Source of the DNA: Pseudoalteromonas sp. H105 | GTDB lineage: Bacteria; Pseudomonadota; Gammaproteobacteria; Enterobacterales; Alteromonadaceae | DNA length: 64,000 bases | Direction of reading: 5' to 3' | Assembly: GCF_001469215.1 (NCBI RefSeq) | Contig: NZ_LOFH01000002.1 | Coordinates: forward strand, 186,001 to 250,000 | Shown here: in pieces, positions 53,987 through 62,844 of the stretch | Numbering within the stretch: the first letter of the stretch is position 1 | How the letters are laid out: each line of letters opens with the position of its first letter | The notes under the pieces: model-generated | Told to the model about the DNA's origin: nothing | Database searches by the model: none | Seen by the model: the letters and a program-made list of their open reading frames with translations, nothing else | Translations under genes and position numbers: made by a program

Positions 53987-54982
53987 CTAAATCTGGGTGT
54001 AATGTATACTAAACGCGTTTGGCGCACAGCCATACCAACGCTTAAATGCGCGATTAAACGAGCTTTGCTCATTAAAGCCAAGAACAGCGGCAATCTCTCC
54101 CAAGCTCAAAGTATCGGCCAATAAAGCATATCGTCGTTTTCGTTCTTGGTCGAGTAAATGAGCAAATGTGCAGTGCTCACGCTTTAGTTTTCGTTGTAAA
54201 GTGCGTGGGGTTAAATTTAATGCATTAGCAACGATAGGTTGGTTAACGCCATGTAAGTCTTGTTTGCTCATTAAAATGCTCATGACACGCTGTGAGACCC
54301 GTTGACCTGATTGAATATCAGTTAACTGCTCTTTTGAAAGTTGCGTTAACGTGTGATGCATTATTGGGTTATCACTAGAAAATTTAAATTGTAAATAATC
54401 ATGCGGAAAATCAATCTTATTCGAAGTCATGCCGCCTTTTACGTCACAGCCAAACCAGTTACTTAATTGGTGTAATTGTAGTTTGGTAAATGGGTGCACA
54501 AAGTGTAAACATTTGGGCGCTAGATCTGGGTCTAATAAGTGTCGTACAACAGCCACCCAAGCGGTCATATTGCGAAGAACGACTTGCTCTGAACATTGAT
54601 TTTTTGGTGTCCAACATATTGTTGCGATTTGTTTATTATAACTAAAGTTGGCTGTACCAATATCTGCCACTAAGGTGTCGTAGTGCAATAATGAGTCAAT
54701 GGCAGCCGCTAAGTCACGGCTAGATTCAATTAAATAACCCAGAACCCCGTAGTCTGCTGTACGTATATCTTGGCCTAAATGAAACCCAAATAGTGGGTCT
54801 TCACAGTTTTGCTTACCGAGCTCTAATAGTGCTTGGTAGTGAATTAATGAAACACGATCACCAATTACCTTTTCTTTAAACTCTGAAAAGCCTATTTGTT
54901 GTAAGCAAGTCTGCTTACATAACCCTTTTTGTGATAAGTAGTTGAGCACACTTGAAAAATAAATATCTGAGGTTGTATTCAT
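53987..54982 (-). CDS. AraC family transcriptional regulator (AraC_binding/OruR-like N-domain)
   Basis: 331 residues from the ATG at 54982. A longer frame to 55015 begins with TTG and would run into the divergent gene's leader. The N-terminal 210 residues match the Arabinose_bd-type ligand domain of OruR/FeaR-like regulators (DPLFGFHLGQDIRTADYGVL, GYLIESSRDLAAAIDSLLHY). The C-terminal HTH_18 domain has NLTPRTLQRKLKREH and SLGEIAAVLGFNEQSSFNRA followed by FKRWYGCAP. It is divergent from the SRPBCC/sterol desaturase pair and may regulate it. Confidence 0.85.
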   Translation of the reverse strand: MNTTSDIYFSSVLNYLSQKGLCKQTCLQQIGFSEFKEKVIGDRVSLIHYQALLELGKQNCEDPLFGFHLGQDIRTADYGVLGYLIESSRDLAAAIDSLLHYDTLVADIGTANFSYNKQIATICWTPKNQCSEQVVLRNMTAWVAVVRHLLDPDLAPKCLHFVHPFTKLQLHQLSNWFGCDVKGGMTSNKIDFPHDYLQFKFSSDNPIMHHTLTQLSKEQLTDIQSGQRVSQRVMSILMSKQDLHGVNQPIVANALNLTPRTLQRKLKREHCTFAHLLDQERKRRYALLADTLSLGEIAAVLGFNEQSSFNRAFKRWYGCAPNAFSIHYTQI

Positions 54983-55100
54983 AAATTGGTAATCATAGGT
55001 GTCGCCTAAAGACAAAAACTTGTCGCTTTATCACAAGTCTGCCAGCAATGTTCTGATTATGCTAGCGCTAATAGTTGGACACCGTTATGAGTCTATTTTA

Positions 55101-55511
55101 ATGGCAATTTGTATACTTCAATCACAGCATATTCACAGCTCAGCTGAAACAGTATTAAGTACTTTGTGCGATCACGTGCGGTTAAATCGATTTTTTAACG
55201 CCTCATTTTCAATTATTTCCGCAGAGGAAGGTGTCGTTCGGCGTCAGGTAACTATGCTAGGTTATCAGTTTATAGAACATGTAAAGCAAACTGATTTATA
55301 CACTCTGGAATATTATATTGCAGGGCCTTCACCGGTTAAAAATCATTCTGCGATGATTAAAGTAAACCCTTTAAAAGCGGGGTGTCAGTTAACTTATCTT
55401 ATCCACTGTGATGCCAAGTGGTGGCAACCTACTTGGTTGTTAAGATTGCTCATAACACATGATTTAAAAAAAGCATTAATAAAACTTAAGGCTTATTGCG
55501 ATGCGAGTTGA
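55101..55511 (+). CDS. SRPBCC family (START/polyketide-cyclase-like) protein
   Basis: 136 residues from the ATG at 55101; the upstream open frame from 54999 is low in coding character. AETVLSTLCDHVRLNRFF is the usual opening of the Bet v 1-like hydrophobic-cavity fold, and LTYLIHCDAKWWQPTWLLR is a late strand plus C-terminal helix. Such proteins bind lipids, sterols or act as cyclases. It overlaps the sterol desaturase-family gene by 11 bp, so the two should act together on a hydrophobic substrate. The specific ligand is unknown. Confidence 0.65.
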   Translation: MAICILQSQHIHSSAETVLSTLCDHVRLNRFFNASFSIISAEEGVVRRQVTMLGYQFIEHVKQTDLYTLEYYIAGPSPVKNHSAMIKVNPLKAGCQLTYLIHCDAKWWQPTWLLRLLITHDLKKALIKLKAYCDAS

Positions 55512-56358
55512 GCTGATATTACTGGCATTGAGCCCAATTTTTTTTGTATTCATCGTATTTGAGTTTATTAAATTTCGCCGTTATTACGAGGTCAAAGATT
55601 CACTGGCGAACACGATGCTTGCCTTAATGCATCAGTTAAGTGATGCATTATCTGTTTTACTACTACTTCCTTTTTTTTATTGGTTACATCAATACTCATT
55701 GTTTAGCATAGATTTGAACCCGTTTACTATTTTTATAGCGTTTATATTGCAGGATTTTTTATATTATTGGTTTCATCGTGCTTCTCATCATATTCATTGG
55801 TTTTGGGCTGCACATGTTGTGCATCATAGTTCAAAGAACATGAATTTTACGACTGCGTTCAGACAAAGTATTTTTTACCCTGTTGTCGGTATGTGGCTAT
55901 TCTGGTTACCCATGATCATAATTGGGTTTGAACCACGGTTTATGATCATGGTTGTTGGAATTAATTTAGCGTATCAATTTTTTATACACACTCAGATTGT
56001 TGGCAGGCTAGGGTGGCTAGAATATCTTTTTAATACACCTTCACATCATCGTGTTCATCACGCTATTAATAAGGGGTATATTGATAAAAACTTTGCAGGG
56101 GTATTAATTGTGTGGGATAAACTTTTTGGTACCTTTGCGCAAGAGCGTGATAAGGACCAAAATCAGTACGGTATTATGGGTGATTGTGATAGCACGAACC
56201 CTTGGACAATTAGTGTGATGCAATGGCGTATCATGCTAACACAGTTTAATTCAGCGACCCATTTGAAAGAAAAGTTAAAAGTGGTATTTGGTTACCCCAG
56301 TCATTTAGTAAAGACTAAAAATAAAAAAAGCATGTATAAACCACGACCCGATCGCTAA
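55501..56358 (+). CDS. Sterol desaturase/fatty-acid hydroxylase superfamily membrane enzyme
   Basis: 285 residues with about four to five membrane segments. The eight-histidine di-iron motifs are all visible: FHRASHHIHWFWAAHVVHHS (HxxxH and HxxHH) near residues 91-110 and FNTPSHHRVHH near 176-186. The superfamily inserts oxygen or double bonds into sterols, fatty acids or alkylglycerols. It is coupled to the SRPBCC protein and divergent from an AraC regulator. Bacterial members are often involved in lipid or hydroxylated fatty-acid modification; the substrate is unknown. Confidence 0.88.
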   Translation: MRVELILLALSPIFFVFIVFEFIKFRRYYEVKDSLANTMLALMHQLSDALSVLLLLPFFYWLHQYSLFSIDLNPFTIFIAFILQDFLYYWFHRASHHIHWFWAAHVVHHSSKNMNFTTAFRQSIFYPVVGMWLFWLPMIIIGFEPRFMIMVVGINLAYQFFIHTQIVGRLGWLEYLFNTPSHHRVHHAINKGYIDKNFAGVLIVWDKLFGTFAQERDKDQNQYGIMGDCDSTNPWTISVMQWRIMLTQFNSATHLKEKLKVVFGYPSHLVKTKNKKSMYKPRPDR

Positions 56359-56714
56359 CACTTAGTTGTATTTTCAGAGCCTTTATTTAATAAAAATAAA
56401 ATGATTAGTTCCGAGGAAGTAATCGCTGTTAGTTGCGATATAAAAATAAGCAATATCCCCATGCCAGCATGGATATCAAGTTCAATTCCAAAGACTAAAT
56501 AAGGCACGAATATAACACTTAAAATGGCAGAGCAGGCTCTTATACATGCCGTTTTAAAATCATGATAGTCCTTAGATAACAGATAGATAATAAGGTAAGG
56601 AGTAAGTAATATATAAAAACTTATTTCATTAGGCCTAAAATATTTAATGCAAATAGCAATAAATGAAATGACGGCTAAGGCCCTTACTGAGTAAGTTATT
56701 TTATTGTTATTCAT
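56355..56714 (-). CDS. Small integral membrane protein of unknown function
   Basis: 119 residues from the ATG at 56714, with AAGGA 6 bp upstream; an upstream in-frame ATG at 56750 lacks a site. About four hydrophobic helices are evident, for example ALAVISFIAICIKYF, FYILLTPYLIIYLL and ILLIFISQLTAI. No family is recognised. It converges with the sterol desaturase-family gene, overlapping its stop by 4 bp. It could be a small holin-like or transporter-like protein, but nothing shows that. Confidence 0.5.
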   Translation of the reverse strand: MNNNKITYSVRALAVISFIAICIKYFRPNEISFYILLTPYLIIYLLSKDYHDFKTACIRACSAILSVIFVPYLVFGIELDIHAGMGILLIFISQLTAITSSELIILFLLNKGSENTTKC

Positions 56715-57041
56715 AGCTTTCCTTAGCAATTGAGTTTTGAACTGTTGCAATATCTATTGCAAAAAAGGAGAAATATTCCACCTAATTATATTTTTATGTC
56801 ATTAATTATAGTTAGCACTGGGAGGCGTATAACAAGTCCCTATATATATCCAAATTAAGATTAGTTGCAAACACAGAAAATGCAAAAGTAAAGGCTATAT
56901 TTTTAGCAAAAATTATCATGGTTACTTTTTAGCGGCTAGATAAAACAATTAATATCAGCAACTTATAACTTTAATCGTTTATCAATATGATTGAAATAAT
57001 GACCAAAATACATTTCTAAGGGGTCAGCAGTATTAACGGCC
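56715..57041. other. AT-rich gene-free stretch
   Basis: I see no supported gene, repeat or clear terminator here. The sequence is strongly AT-rich, with many stops in all frames. Confidence 0.4.
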
Positions 57042-57695
57042 TTATTTAACCGATAAATCATACTTAAGAATCAGAGCCTCTATATAGTGTGTTCTTAATG
57101 TGTGTTGTTTTTCATGGTCTGCACCGTGGCTCAGTGCACGATTTAATAGTTTCATTGCTGGGTGAAGCTGTGTTCGCTCATCTTGGTTAAGGCTTGCTTT
57201 AGTGCGTAGCTCAGTAATGTCGTCCACCACTAAGCGTCCTATGTCGACCGCTGCTATTTCGTCAATTAAGCCATTTTGTGTAAGTACGCCATACTTACTG
57301 CATAAAAATTGTTGCCACACTTGTTGTAGATGTTCTTCAATGCCGCAGCCAAACAGCTCTTCGTTAAATTCAAACCCTTGTTGAGCCAGTTTACTAAGCG
57401 CAGCCATGTATTGTTGTGCGAAGAAATTAAACGCGTGACTCGACGATGTAATTTTTTGTTTTGCCAAGTTTTGCCCCCAATTAACACAGCCGCGTGGATA
57501 ATAGTCATCATATTCTTCACATTCATACAAACCAGAGTAAGAGCTGCAACTGAGCGTATTTTTAATGCAATAGCTTGGTTTTGGAAATAATCCTGATTCC
57601 TGCCACTGAGACAGCGTATCTTCATCAATCGCTAACGCTTGGCAAAGTTCTTCGCTATGGTAAAAATGGGTCGCTAAAAATCGTGATAAACGCAT
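57042..57695 (-). CDS. Uncharacterised protein, possibly DUF6058-like
   Basis: 217 residues, cytoplasmic. The N-terminus, RLSRFLATHFYHSEELCQAL followed by IDEDTLSQWQESGLFPKPSY, reads like a helix-turn-helix or MerR-like entry that recognises a fixed position (DUF6058 style). A Cys- and Tyr-rich patch, CSSYSGLYECEEYDDYYPRG, follows near residue 50 and could bind metal. The rest is helical. Divergently upstream is the DapA-family gene, 170 bp away. The function is not known. Confidence 0.6.
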   Translation of the reverse strand: MRLSRFLATHFYHSEELCQALAIDEDTLSQWQESGLFPKPSYCIKNTLSCSSYSGLYECEEYDDYYPRGCVNWGQNLAKQKITSSSHAFNFFAQQYMAALSKLAQQGFEFNEELFGCGIEEHLQQVWQQFLCSKYGVLTQNGLIDEIAAVDIGRLVVDDITELRTKASLNQDERTQLHPAMKLLNRALSHGADHEKQHTLRTHYIEALILKYDLSVK

Positions 57696-57864
57696 AAATT
57701 GACACTCAAAGTTAGAAAATAAAACAACTGTTTATTTGTACAGTGTTTATTTTGACCTAGGGCTTCATATAAAACAAGTAATTTTATTATTTCATTATGC
57801 AAAACTCCCAAAATAAAGTCAGTTATGGTACAACTACATCAAGTTTTTTTCAGAATATATATTT

Positions 57865-58782
57865 ATGCGCACCCTAGAACAAATTAAACAAGCAAGTCTT
57901 ATTACCGCAATCAAAACTCCTTACTTATCAACAGGTGAGATTGACCTAGGCACATACGATCAGTTAGTTGAGGAGCAAATAGCGGGTGGTGTTGACGGCA
58001 TTGTTGTTGGTGGCACGACCGGTGAAGGGCAATTAATGAACTGGGAAGAGCATTTAATGTTAATTGCTCACAGTGTTAATAAATACTCAGATAAACTCGT
58101 CATTGTAGGCAACACTGGAAGTAACAATACTCGTGAGGCAATCAAAGCAACGCAGTATGGGTTTGCAAGTGGAATGGATGCCTCATTACAAATTAATCCT
58201 TATTATGGGCGTACATCGATAACAGGTGTTAAAGAGCACTTTAATCGCGTTTTAGCCATAGGCCCAGCTTTTATCTACAATGTAGCAGGGCGAACTGGAC
58301 AAGATTTAACACCTGATATCATTGAGCCTTTAGCACAACATGAAAATTTTATCGGTGTTAAAGAGTGTGGCGGTAACGAGAGAATTAACCATTATGAACA
58401 ACAAGGTATTGCGTGTTGGTCAGGCAACGATGACGAAGCACATGATGCGCGTCATATTTATCAATCACATGGTGTGATTTCAGTCACGTCTAATTTGATC
58501 CCGGGGTTGTTTCGTCAGTTAATGGATACAAAGAGCGACGAGTTAAACACGACGTTACAACCATTAATCAGTTGGTTGTTTTGTGAACCTAATCCGATTG
58601 CAATAAACACGGCCTTAATGATGACCGGCGCAGTTAAGCCAGTATTTAGAATGCCTTACACGCCGCTTAACGATGAACAGCAGAATGAAGGAAAAGCCCT
58701 TATTAACCAGCTTAAAGGGCAAGATATTGTGGGGCATGTAGCTGAAAATCTTGATAAAGAGACTGTGTTGATTTTATCTTAG
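57865..58782 (+). CDS. DapA (dihydrodipicolinate synthase) family aldolase
   Basis: 305 residues of the Schiff-base lyase TIM barrel. Key residues are seen: VVGGTTGEGQLMNWEEH with the carboxylate-binding Thr-Thr near 50-52, QINPYYGRTS, FIYNVAGRTG with the proton-relay Tyr near 141, and IGVKECGGNE with the Schiff-base Lys near 168. It could be the true lysine-pathway enzyme (4-hydroxy-tetrahydrodipicolinate synthase) or a paralogue for another keto-acid. YNVAGRTG replaces the more usual YNVPGRT. No lysine pathway genes lie nearby, so a secondary role is possible. Confidence 0.82.
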   Translation: MRTLEQIKQASLITAIKTPYLSTGEIDLGTYDQLVEEQIAGGVDGIVVGGTTGEGQLMNWEEHLMLIAHSVNKYSDKLVIVGNTGSNNTREAIKATQYGFASGMDASLQINPYYGRTSITGVKEHFNRVLAIGPAFIYNVAGRTGQDLTPDIIEPLAQHENFIGVKECGGNERINHYEQQGIACWSGNDDEAHDARHIYQSHGVISVTSNLIPGLFRQLMDTKSDELNTTLQPLISWLFCEPNPIAINTALMMTGAVKPVFRMPYTPLNDEQQNEGKALINQLKGQDIVGHVAENLDKETVLILS

Positions 58783-58831
58783 CTTTTTACCCTACCTCTT
58801 CCAGCCCATACGCGATGGGCTGGATAACATA

Positions 58832-60649
58832 CTATTGCCAGTAGTAATTTAGTTTTATTTGCCACACTGATTCATGTGCATGGTTAATTGCAAACCTCAC
58901 ATCAAAATCTGGGGTTATAGGCATTGATACTTCTAGGTGTGCTGTTCCTGGCAATTCATTATGTAGGTAAGATTGCTCATATGATACCTTGAATTTTATA
59001 CCTGATTTATTGCCAGTCAGTATACCTGTTTCAATAGATGAGTCATAAAAGTGAGTGTTGATAGGTAAATCGCCTAAGGTGCCGTTAATCAGCATATATG
59101 CTATAAGATGGTTATTAATTTGCCATGATTGTCCAATTCCTCCCACAGCAAAAGCACTTTTGCATGAAGTACACAAAAAGTCTTGCCGCTCAAAGCCGAG
59201 GTTTATTTTCCAAGACCACTTTGTTTCATTGGCCCAGGCTAATACATTAGGATTATAAGACTCTAAATCTAACAGGTGAACTTTATTAACATAAATATTG
59301 TTATTATTAATGGCTATCTCTGTATCTAGCATTTCTAAGTTAGAAAAAGGAATACGCGCAAAATCAGAGGCAAGTGAATCAAAATAACTAAGCCTAAAGC
59401 CTGCTTTAAAATAATTATTAGCGGCACCATGGACTGCTGTAAAAGACGTACTCGATGCCTTTTGTGCTTTATGCGGAGGTTGTTTGGTATAGTTAAAATG
59501 ATGTTTATTCTCACCCATGGGTAACTTTAATCGCGCTTTTATCAAGGCTTTTTTTAAATTATTAGTCAGAATGGGTGATTGCTTTTGTATTTGTTTAAGT
59601 TGTACAAGTTCAAATAGTGCGCCAATGATTGCTTTTTGAGAGTGAATAGGTAAAGCCAAAAAGTTACTGTGTGAAAGCACCTTCGGGGACACGTAAATTT
59701 GCTGAACATAAGCGTTCTCTTCCTTTGTAAGGGCATCTAAATGTTTGTTAAATAAAGTCTGCCTAGAAGGCGTAAACTTAATTCTATTTACCGCTTTTTT
59801 GCCTTTATATTGCGCATTTTCCAAGCGTGAGAAAATAGTGGCAGGTATCACCCAAGGGGTACTGGATTGTGTCAGCTGATCACCGATAACTAATTCAATA
59901 ATTTGTGCAAGGTGGTATGCACAATTCTCATCAGCAAAATAATAATCAAACTCTGTACCTAACAGTTCCCATAAATGATTAGCGATAAAAGTCACATCTC
60001 GAGTTGAAAAATTAAGCGTGTACTCCCACAAATCCCTCAACTCTATTTCACCGTAGTTATGTTGATGGCGGTAAAAAAGCTGATCTGAAAAGCCTGCTTT
60101 ATAGCCACCAAATAAACCTTTTGTTATATAAATAAGGCCGTTCTCATTTTCTGGAACATGTGCCCCGTAATTAATACTGTAATCTAACAGTTGATTCTTT
60201 GTGTGTGTTGAGCGGTTCAACTTAAGTAACAGGTGACCGTATAACGATGCAGGATTACTCATATAGCCAGACGCAAACACGAGGCTAACAGAGTGAATCT
60301 TTTGGCTTTCACGCCATTTTTCTAGATCGGGACAGTCTACATCGTCTTGCTTAAAAGTGACCCCTTGTTCTATCAACCATTGATAGCGAGCAGGGTACTT
60401 ACACTGCATAGTTCTGTCAGTATCAAAGGCATGAAGCGTAGCTTTAAGCTCCGAAAGCGGGTTGTTTTTTCCATCTATAGCCAAAAAAAACGAGTTGTTG
60501 GTAATATAGCTATCGGATTTTGTGTTGCTCTTGTAATGGCCTAACTTTAACCACGTTGGATTTTTAGCTAGGGAGTCTGGTGAATTAATAGCGAAACTTG
60601 AAAAAGAGAGAAACAAAAAAAAACTAATGAGAGGGATATTTAAGTTCAT
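58832..60649 (-). CDS. DUF4105 (Lnb N-terminal periplasmic domain) exported protein
   Basis: 605 residues with a signal peptide (LISFFLFLSFSSFA). The DUF4105 domain at about residues 100-310 shows LVFASGYMSNPASLYGHLLL, DYSINYGAHVPE, GLFGGYKAGFSDQLFYRHQH and YYFADENCAYHLAQIIELVI, with Cys-His-type catalytic candidates as in NlpC/P60-like folds. The C-terminal third (about 400-605) is beta-rich and ends in VWQIKLNYYWQ, resembling an outer-membrane barrel. The family is uncharacterised in bacteria. It is followed 3' by nothing and preceded 40 bp upstream on the same strand by a DUF3015 gene. Confidence 0.75.
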   Translation of the reverse strand: MNLNIPLISFFLFLSFSSFAINSPDSLAKNPTWLKLGHYKSNTKSDSYITNNSFFLAIDGKNNPLSELKATLHAFDTDRTMQCKYPARYQWLIEQGVTFKQDDVDCPDLEKWRESQKIHSVSLVFASGYMSNPASLYGHLLLKLNRSTHTKNQLLDYSINYGAHVPENENGLIYITKGLFGGYKAGFSDQLFYRHQHNYGEIELRDLWEYTLNFSTRDVTFIANHLWELLGTEFDYYFADENCAYHLAQIIELVIGDQLTQSSTPWVIPATIFSRLENAQYKGKKAVNRIKFTPSRQTLFNKHLDALTKEENAYVQQIYVSPKVLSHSNFLALPIHSQKAIIGALFELVQLKQIQKQSPILTNNLKKALIKARLKLPMGENKHHFNYTKQPPHKAQKASSTSFTAVHGAANNYFKAGFRLSYFDSLASDFARIPFSNLEMLDTEIAINNNNIYVNKVHLLDLESYNPNVLAWANETKWSWKINLGFERQDFLCTSCKSAFAVGGIGQSWQINNHLIAYMLINGTLGDLPINTHFYDSSIETGILTGNKSGIKFKVSYEQSYLHNELPGTAHLEVSMPITPDFDVRFAINHAHESVWQIKLNYYWQ

Positions 60650-60689
60650 TTTTTAACCGAGAATAAAGGGCCGTTAAGCCCTTAAAGAT

Positions 60690-61157
60690 TTAGATCGCAG
60701 CGCATTCAGATGAAAAGTTAGTTGAAATGTTACTTTCTACTAATTCATAAAAGGCTTGTGCGTTATCTACAGGTGCATTGGCAAAGTTAGTTCGAACGTT
60801 GCTGATGATTTGTTGATGAGCAACTGCGTCACAACCACGTACATTTAACATTGCTGAAATGTATTCGCCTTCGCCTTGTGCAATTTCTTGCTCAAGTACT
60901 GGGAAAGTTTGCTGAATAAATTGCGCAGTTTTGACGTTTGCGCCTTCACAGCTGTCTACTGAAGAGATGTTTGATGAAACGGCCGTTGTACCTAAATCCC
61001 AAATCACGTTAGAGATTGCTGCAGCAACTCCATTTTCTGGGAACACCATTGCGCCAATACCACATTCTTGCCATGGGTTAATGCCATTATTTGCTTGTGA
61101 CGGCATAGAAATAAATGCAGTTGCTAAAACTGCAGCACCTAAACATCTTTTTATCAT
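60690..61157 (-). CDS. DUF3015 family exported protein
   Basis: 155 residues from the ATG at 61157, preceded by AAGGATAA; an upstream in-frame ATG at 61274 would add 39 residues that do not look natural. A signal peptide (CLGAAVLATAFISMPSQA) precedes NPWQECGIGAMVFPENGVAA and SVDSCEGANVKTAQFIQQTF, typical of DUF3015. Conserved Cys residues suggest disulfides in the periplasm. It is on the same strand as, and 40 bp ahead of, the DUF4105 gene, a pairing I have seen in marine Gammaproteobacteria. The function is unknown. Confidence 0.78.
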   Translation of the reverse strand: MIKRCLGAAVLATAFISMPSQANNGINPWQECGIGAMVFPENGVAAAISNVIWDLGTTAVSSNISSVDSCEGANVKTAQFIQQTFPVLEQEIAQGEGEYISAMLNVRGCDAVAHQQIISNVRTNFANAPVDNAQAFYELVESNISTNFSSECAAI

Positions 61158-61437
61158 TAGTTTATCCTTATTATAAATGAGGCCTTCTTTAAAGGCTGCT
61201 GGATAATACACATAACCTTTAATTAAATGCAATATTAGCCCTGTATAAAAATGTAAGAAAAGGTACGGGGACACGAAGTGCTGATGGGTGAGATTTAACC
61301 TGTTTCGTGTGACTTAAAAATCGGATTGTGGAATAGCCAAGGATAAACGAGTGTTTAAAGTTGTTTTAACTAACGGTTGTTTCATTTTTACTGTATAATT
61401 TGCGACCCCCTTGATATGTGGCCGTAGGTAATACAGC

Positions 61438-62739
61438 ATGAATTTTAAATCTTTTAGTTTTTCTCCTGAACTTATTCAGGCGTTAGATGAACTTAACTAT
61501 CACACCCTTACGCCCATTCAACGTGGTGCTATTCCTGCAGTACGTAAAGGCAAAGATGTTTTAGCTAGCGCCCAAACCGGGACAGGTAAAACGGCTGCGT
61601 TTTCATTGCCTATTATTCATAAATTATCTGAAGTTGCGCGCACTGCAACTAATGCGCCTCGTGCCTTAGTACTTGCACCTACACGTGAATTGGCAGAGCA
61701 AATTGCGAATAATATTAAAGATTTTGCTAAATACACATCACTTAAAACCGTGTGTTTATTTGGCGGCGTAAACATTGCCGGACAAGCCAATGGCTTAAAA
61801 GAAGGTGTTGATATCGTTGTTGCTACACCGGGTCGATTACTTGACCATATACGGTTAGGTAATTTGAGTCTTGCGCAGGTTAAACATTTGGTACTTGATG
61901 AAGCAGACCGTATGCTTGATATGGGTTTTATTACTGACATGCAGACCGTCATCAATGGCTGTGCAGAAGAACGTCAAATTTTATTGTTTTCAGCAACTTT
62001 CCCTGCGGCCATTAAACAGTTTGCTAGTAAAGTGTTAACACAAGCTGAAATAGTGCGAGTTGATCAAACAAACAGTACTGCAGCAACGGTGAATCATGTT
62101 GTTTACCCTGTTGAAGAGCGTCGTAAACAAGAGCTCTTATCTGAACTTATTGGTAAGAAAAATTGGCAGCAAGTTCTAGTTTTCGTAAACATGAAAGACA
62201 CGGCTGATGTACTAGTAAAAGAGCTAAATCTTGATGGTATCCCAGCGGCCGTATGCCATGGCGATAAAACACAAGGTAATCGACGCCGTGCACTTCGTGA
62301 CTTTAAAGAAGGTAAAGTACGTGTTCTAGTTGCCACTGAAGTGGCTGCTCGTGGCATCGATATTGATGGCCTTCCTCGCGTTATTAATATTGACCTACCG
62401 TGGCTTGCTGAAGATTATGTCCATCGTATAGGTAGAACGGGTCGTGCGGGGAATCATGGTGAAGCAATCTCGTTTGTCAGCCGTGAAGAAGAGAACATGT
62501 TGTTTGAAATCGAAACATTAATTGGTCAAAAAATAAAACGCCAGTTTTTACAAGGCTATGAAGTGAGTAACCGCGACGTATTGATTGATAAAATTGGTAA
62601 AAAGCCATCGCATTTACGCCGCAGCCATACAAATAAACCATCCGGACAAGCAACTGGTGAAGCGAGAGCTAAAAATCGCTCACGTATTTCTGGTGTCAGA
62701 AAATCCCTTAAAGGTGAAAAGTTAGCGCTAAAAAAATAG
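61438..62739 (+). CDS. rhlE: DEAD-box RNA helicase, RhlE type
   Basis: 433 residues with every helicase motif: Q motif (LNYHTLTPIQRGAIP), I (ASAQTGTGKT), Ia (LAPTRELAEQ), Ib (TPGR), II (LDEADRMLDMGF), III (FSATF), IV (VLVFVNMKDT), V (ATEVAARGIDI) and VI (HRIGRTGRAG). A short basic C-terminal tail (HLRRSHTNKPSG...) suits the RhlE group. It unwinds RNA duplexes in ribosome assembly, RNA decay or cold adaptation. It is a single gene with its own terminator. SrmB or RhlB are less likely because of length and tail. Confidence 0.9.
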   Translation: MNFKSFSFSPELIQALDELNYHTLTPIQRGAIPAVRKGKDVLASAQTGTGKTAAFSLPIIHKLSEVARTATNAPRALVLAPTRELAEQIANNIKDFAKYTSLKTVCLFGGVNIAGQANGLKEGVDIVVATPGRLLDHIRLGNLSLAQVKHLVLDEADRMLDMGFITDMQTVINGCAEERQILLFSATFPAAIKQFASKVLTQAEIVRVDQTNSTAATVNHVVYPVEERRKQELLSELIGKKNWQQVLVFVNMKDTADVLVKELNLDGIPAAVCHGDKTQGNRRRALRDFKEGKVRVLVATEVAARGIDIDGLPRVINIDLPWLAEDYVHRIGRTGRAGNHGEAISFVSREEENMLFEIETLIGQKIKRQFLQGYEVSNRDVLIDKIGKKPSHLRRSHTNKPSGQATGEARAKNRSRISGVRKSLKGEKLALKK

Positions 62740-62756
62740 TGTTACGTGGTGTTTAT

Positions 62757-62796
62757 AGTAATAAAAAAGCCTGAGTAATCAGGCTTTTTTATTACG
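62757..62796. terminator. Bidirectional terminator between rhlE and the FAD dehydrogenase gene
   Basis: AAAAAAGCCTGA pairs with TCAGGCTTTTTT around GTAA, with GTAAT/ATTAC extending the stem. It serves both convergent genes. Confidence 0.88.
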
Positions 62797-62844
62797 CTAC
62801 ATTGACTCAAGCATACTGAGTCAATGATTTTTTTAGTTGTGAGT

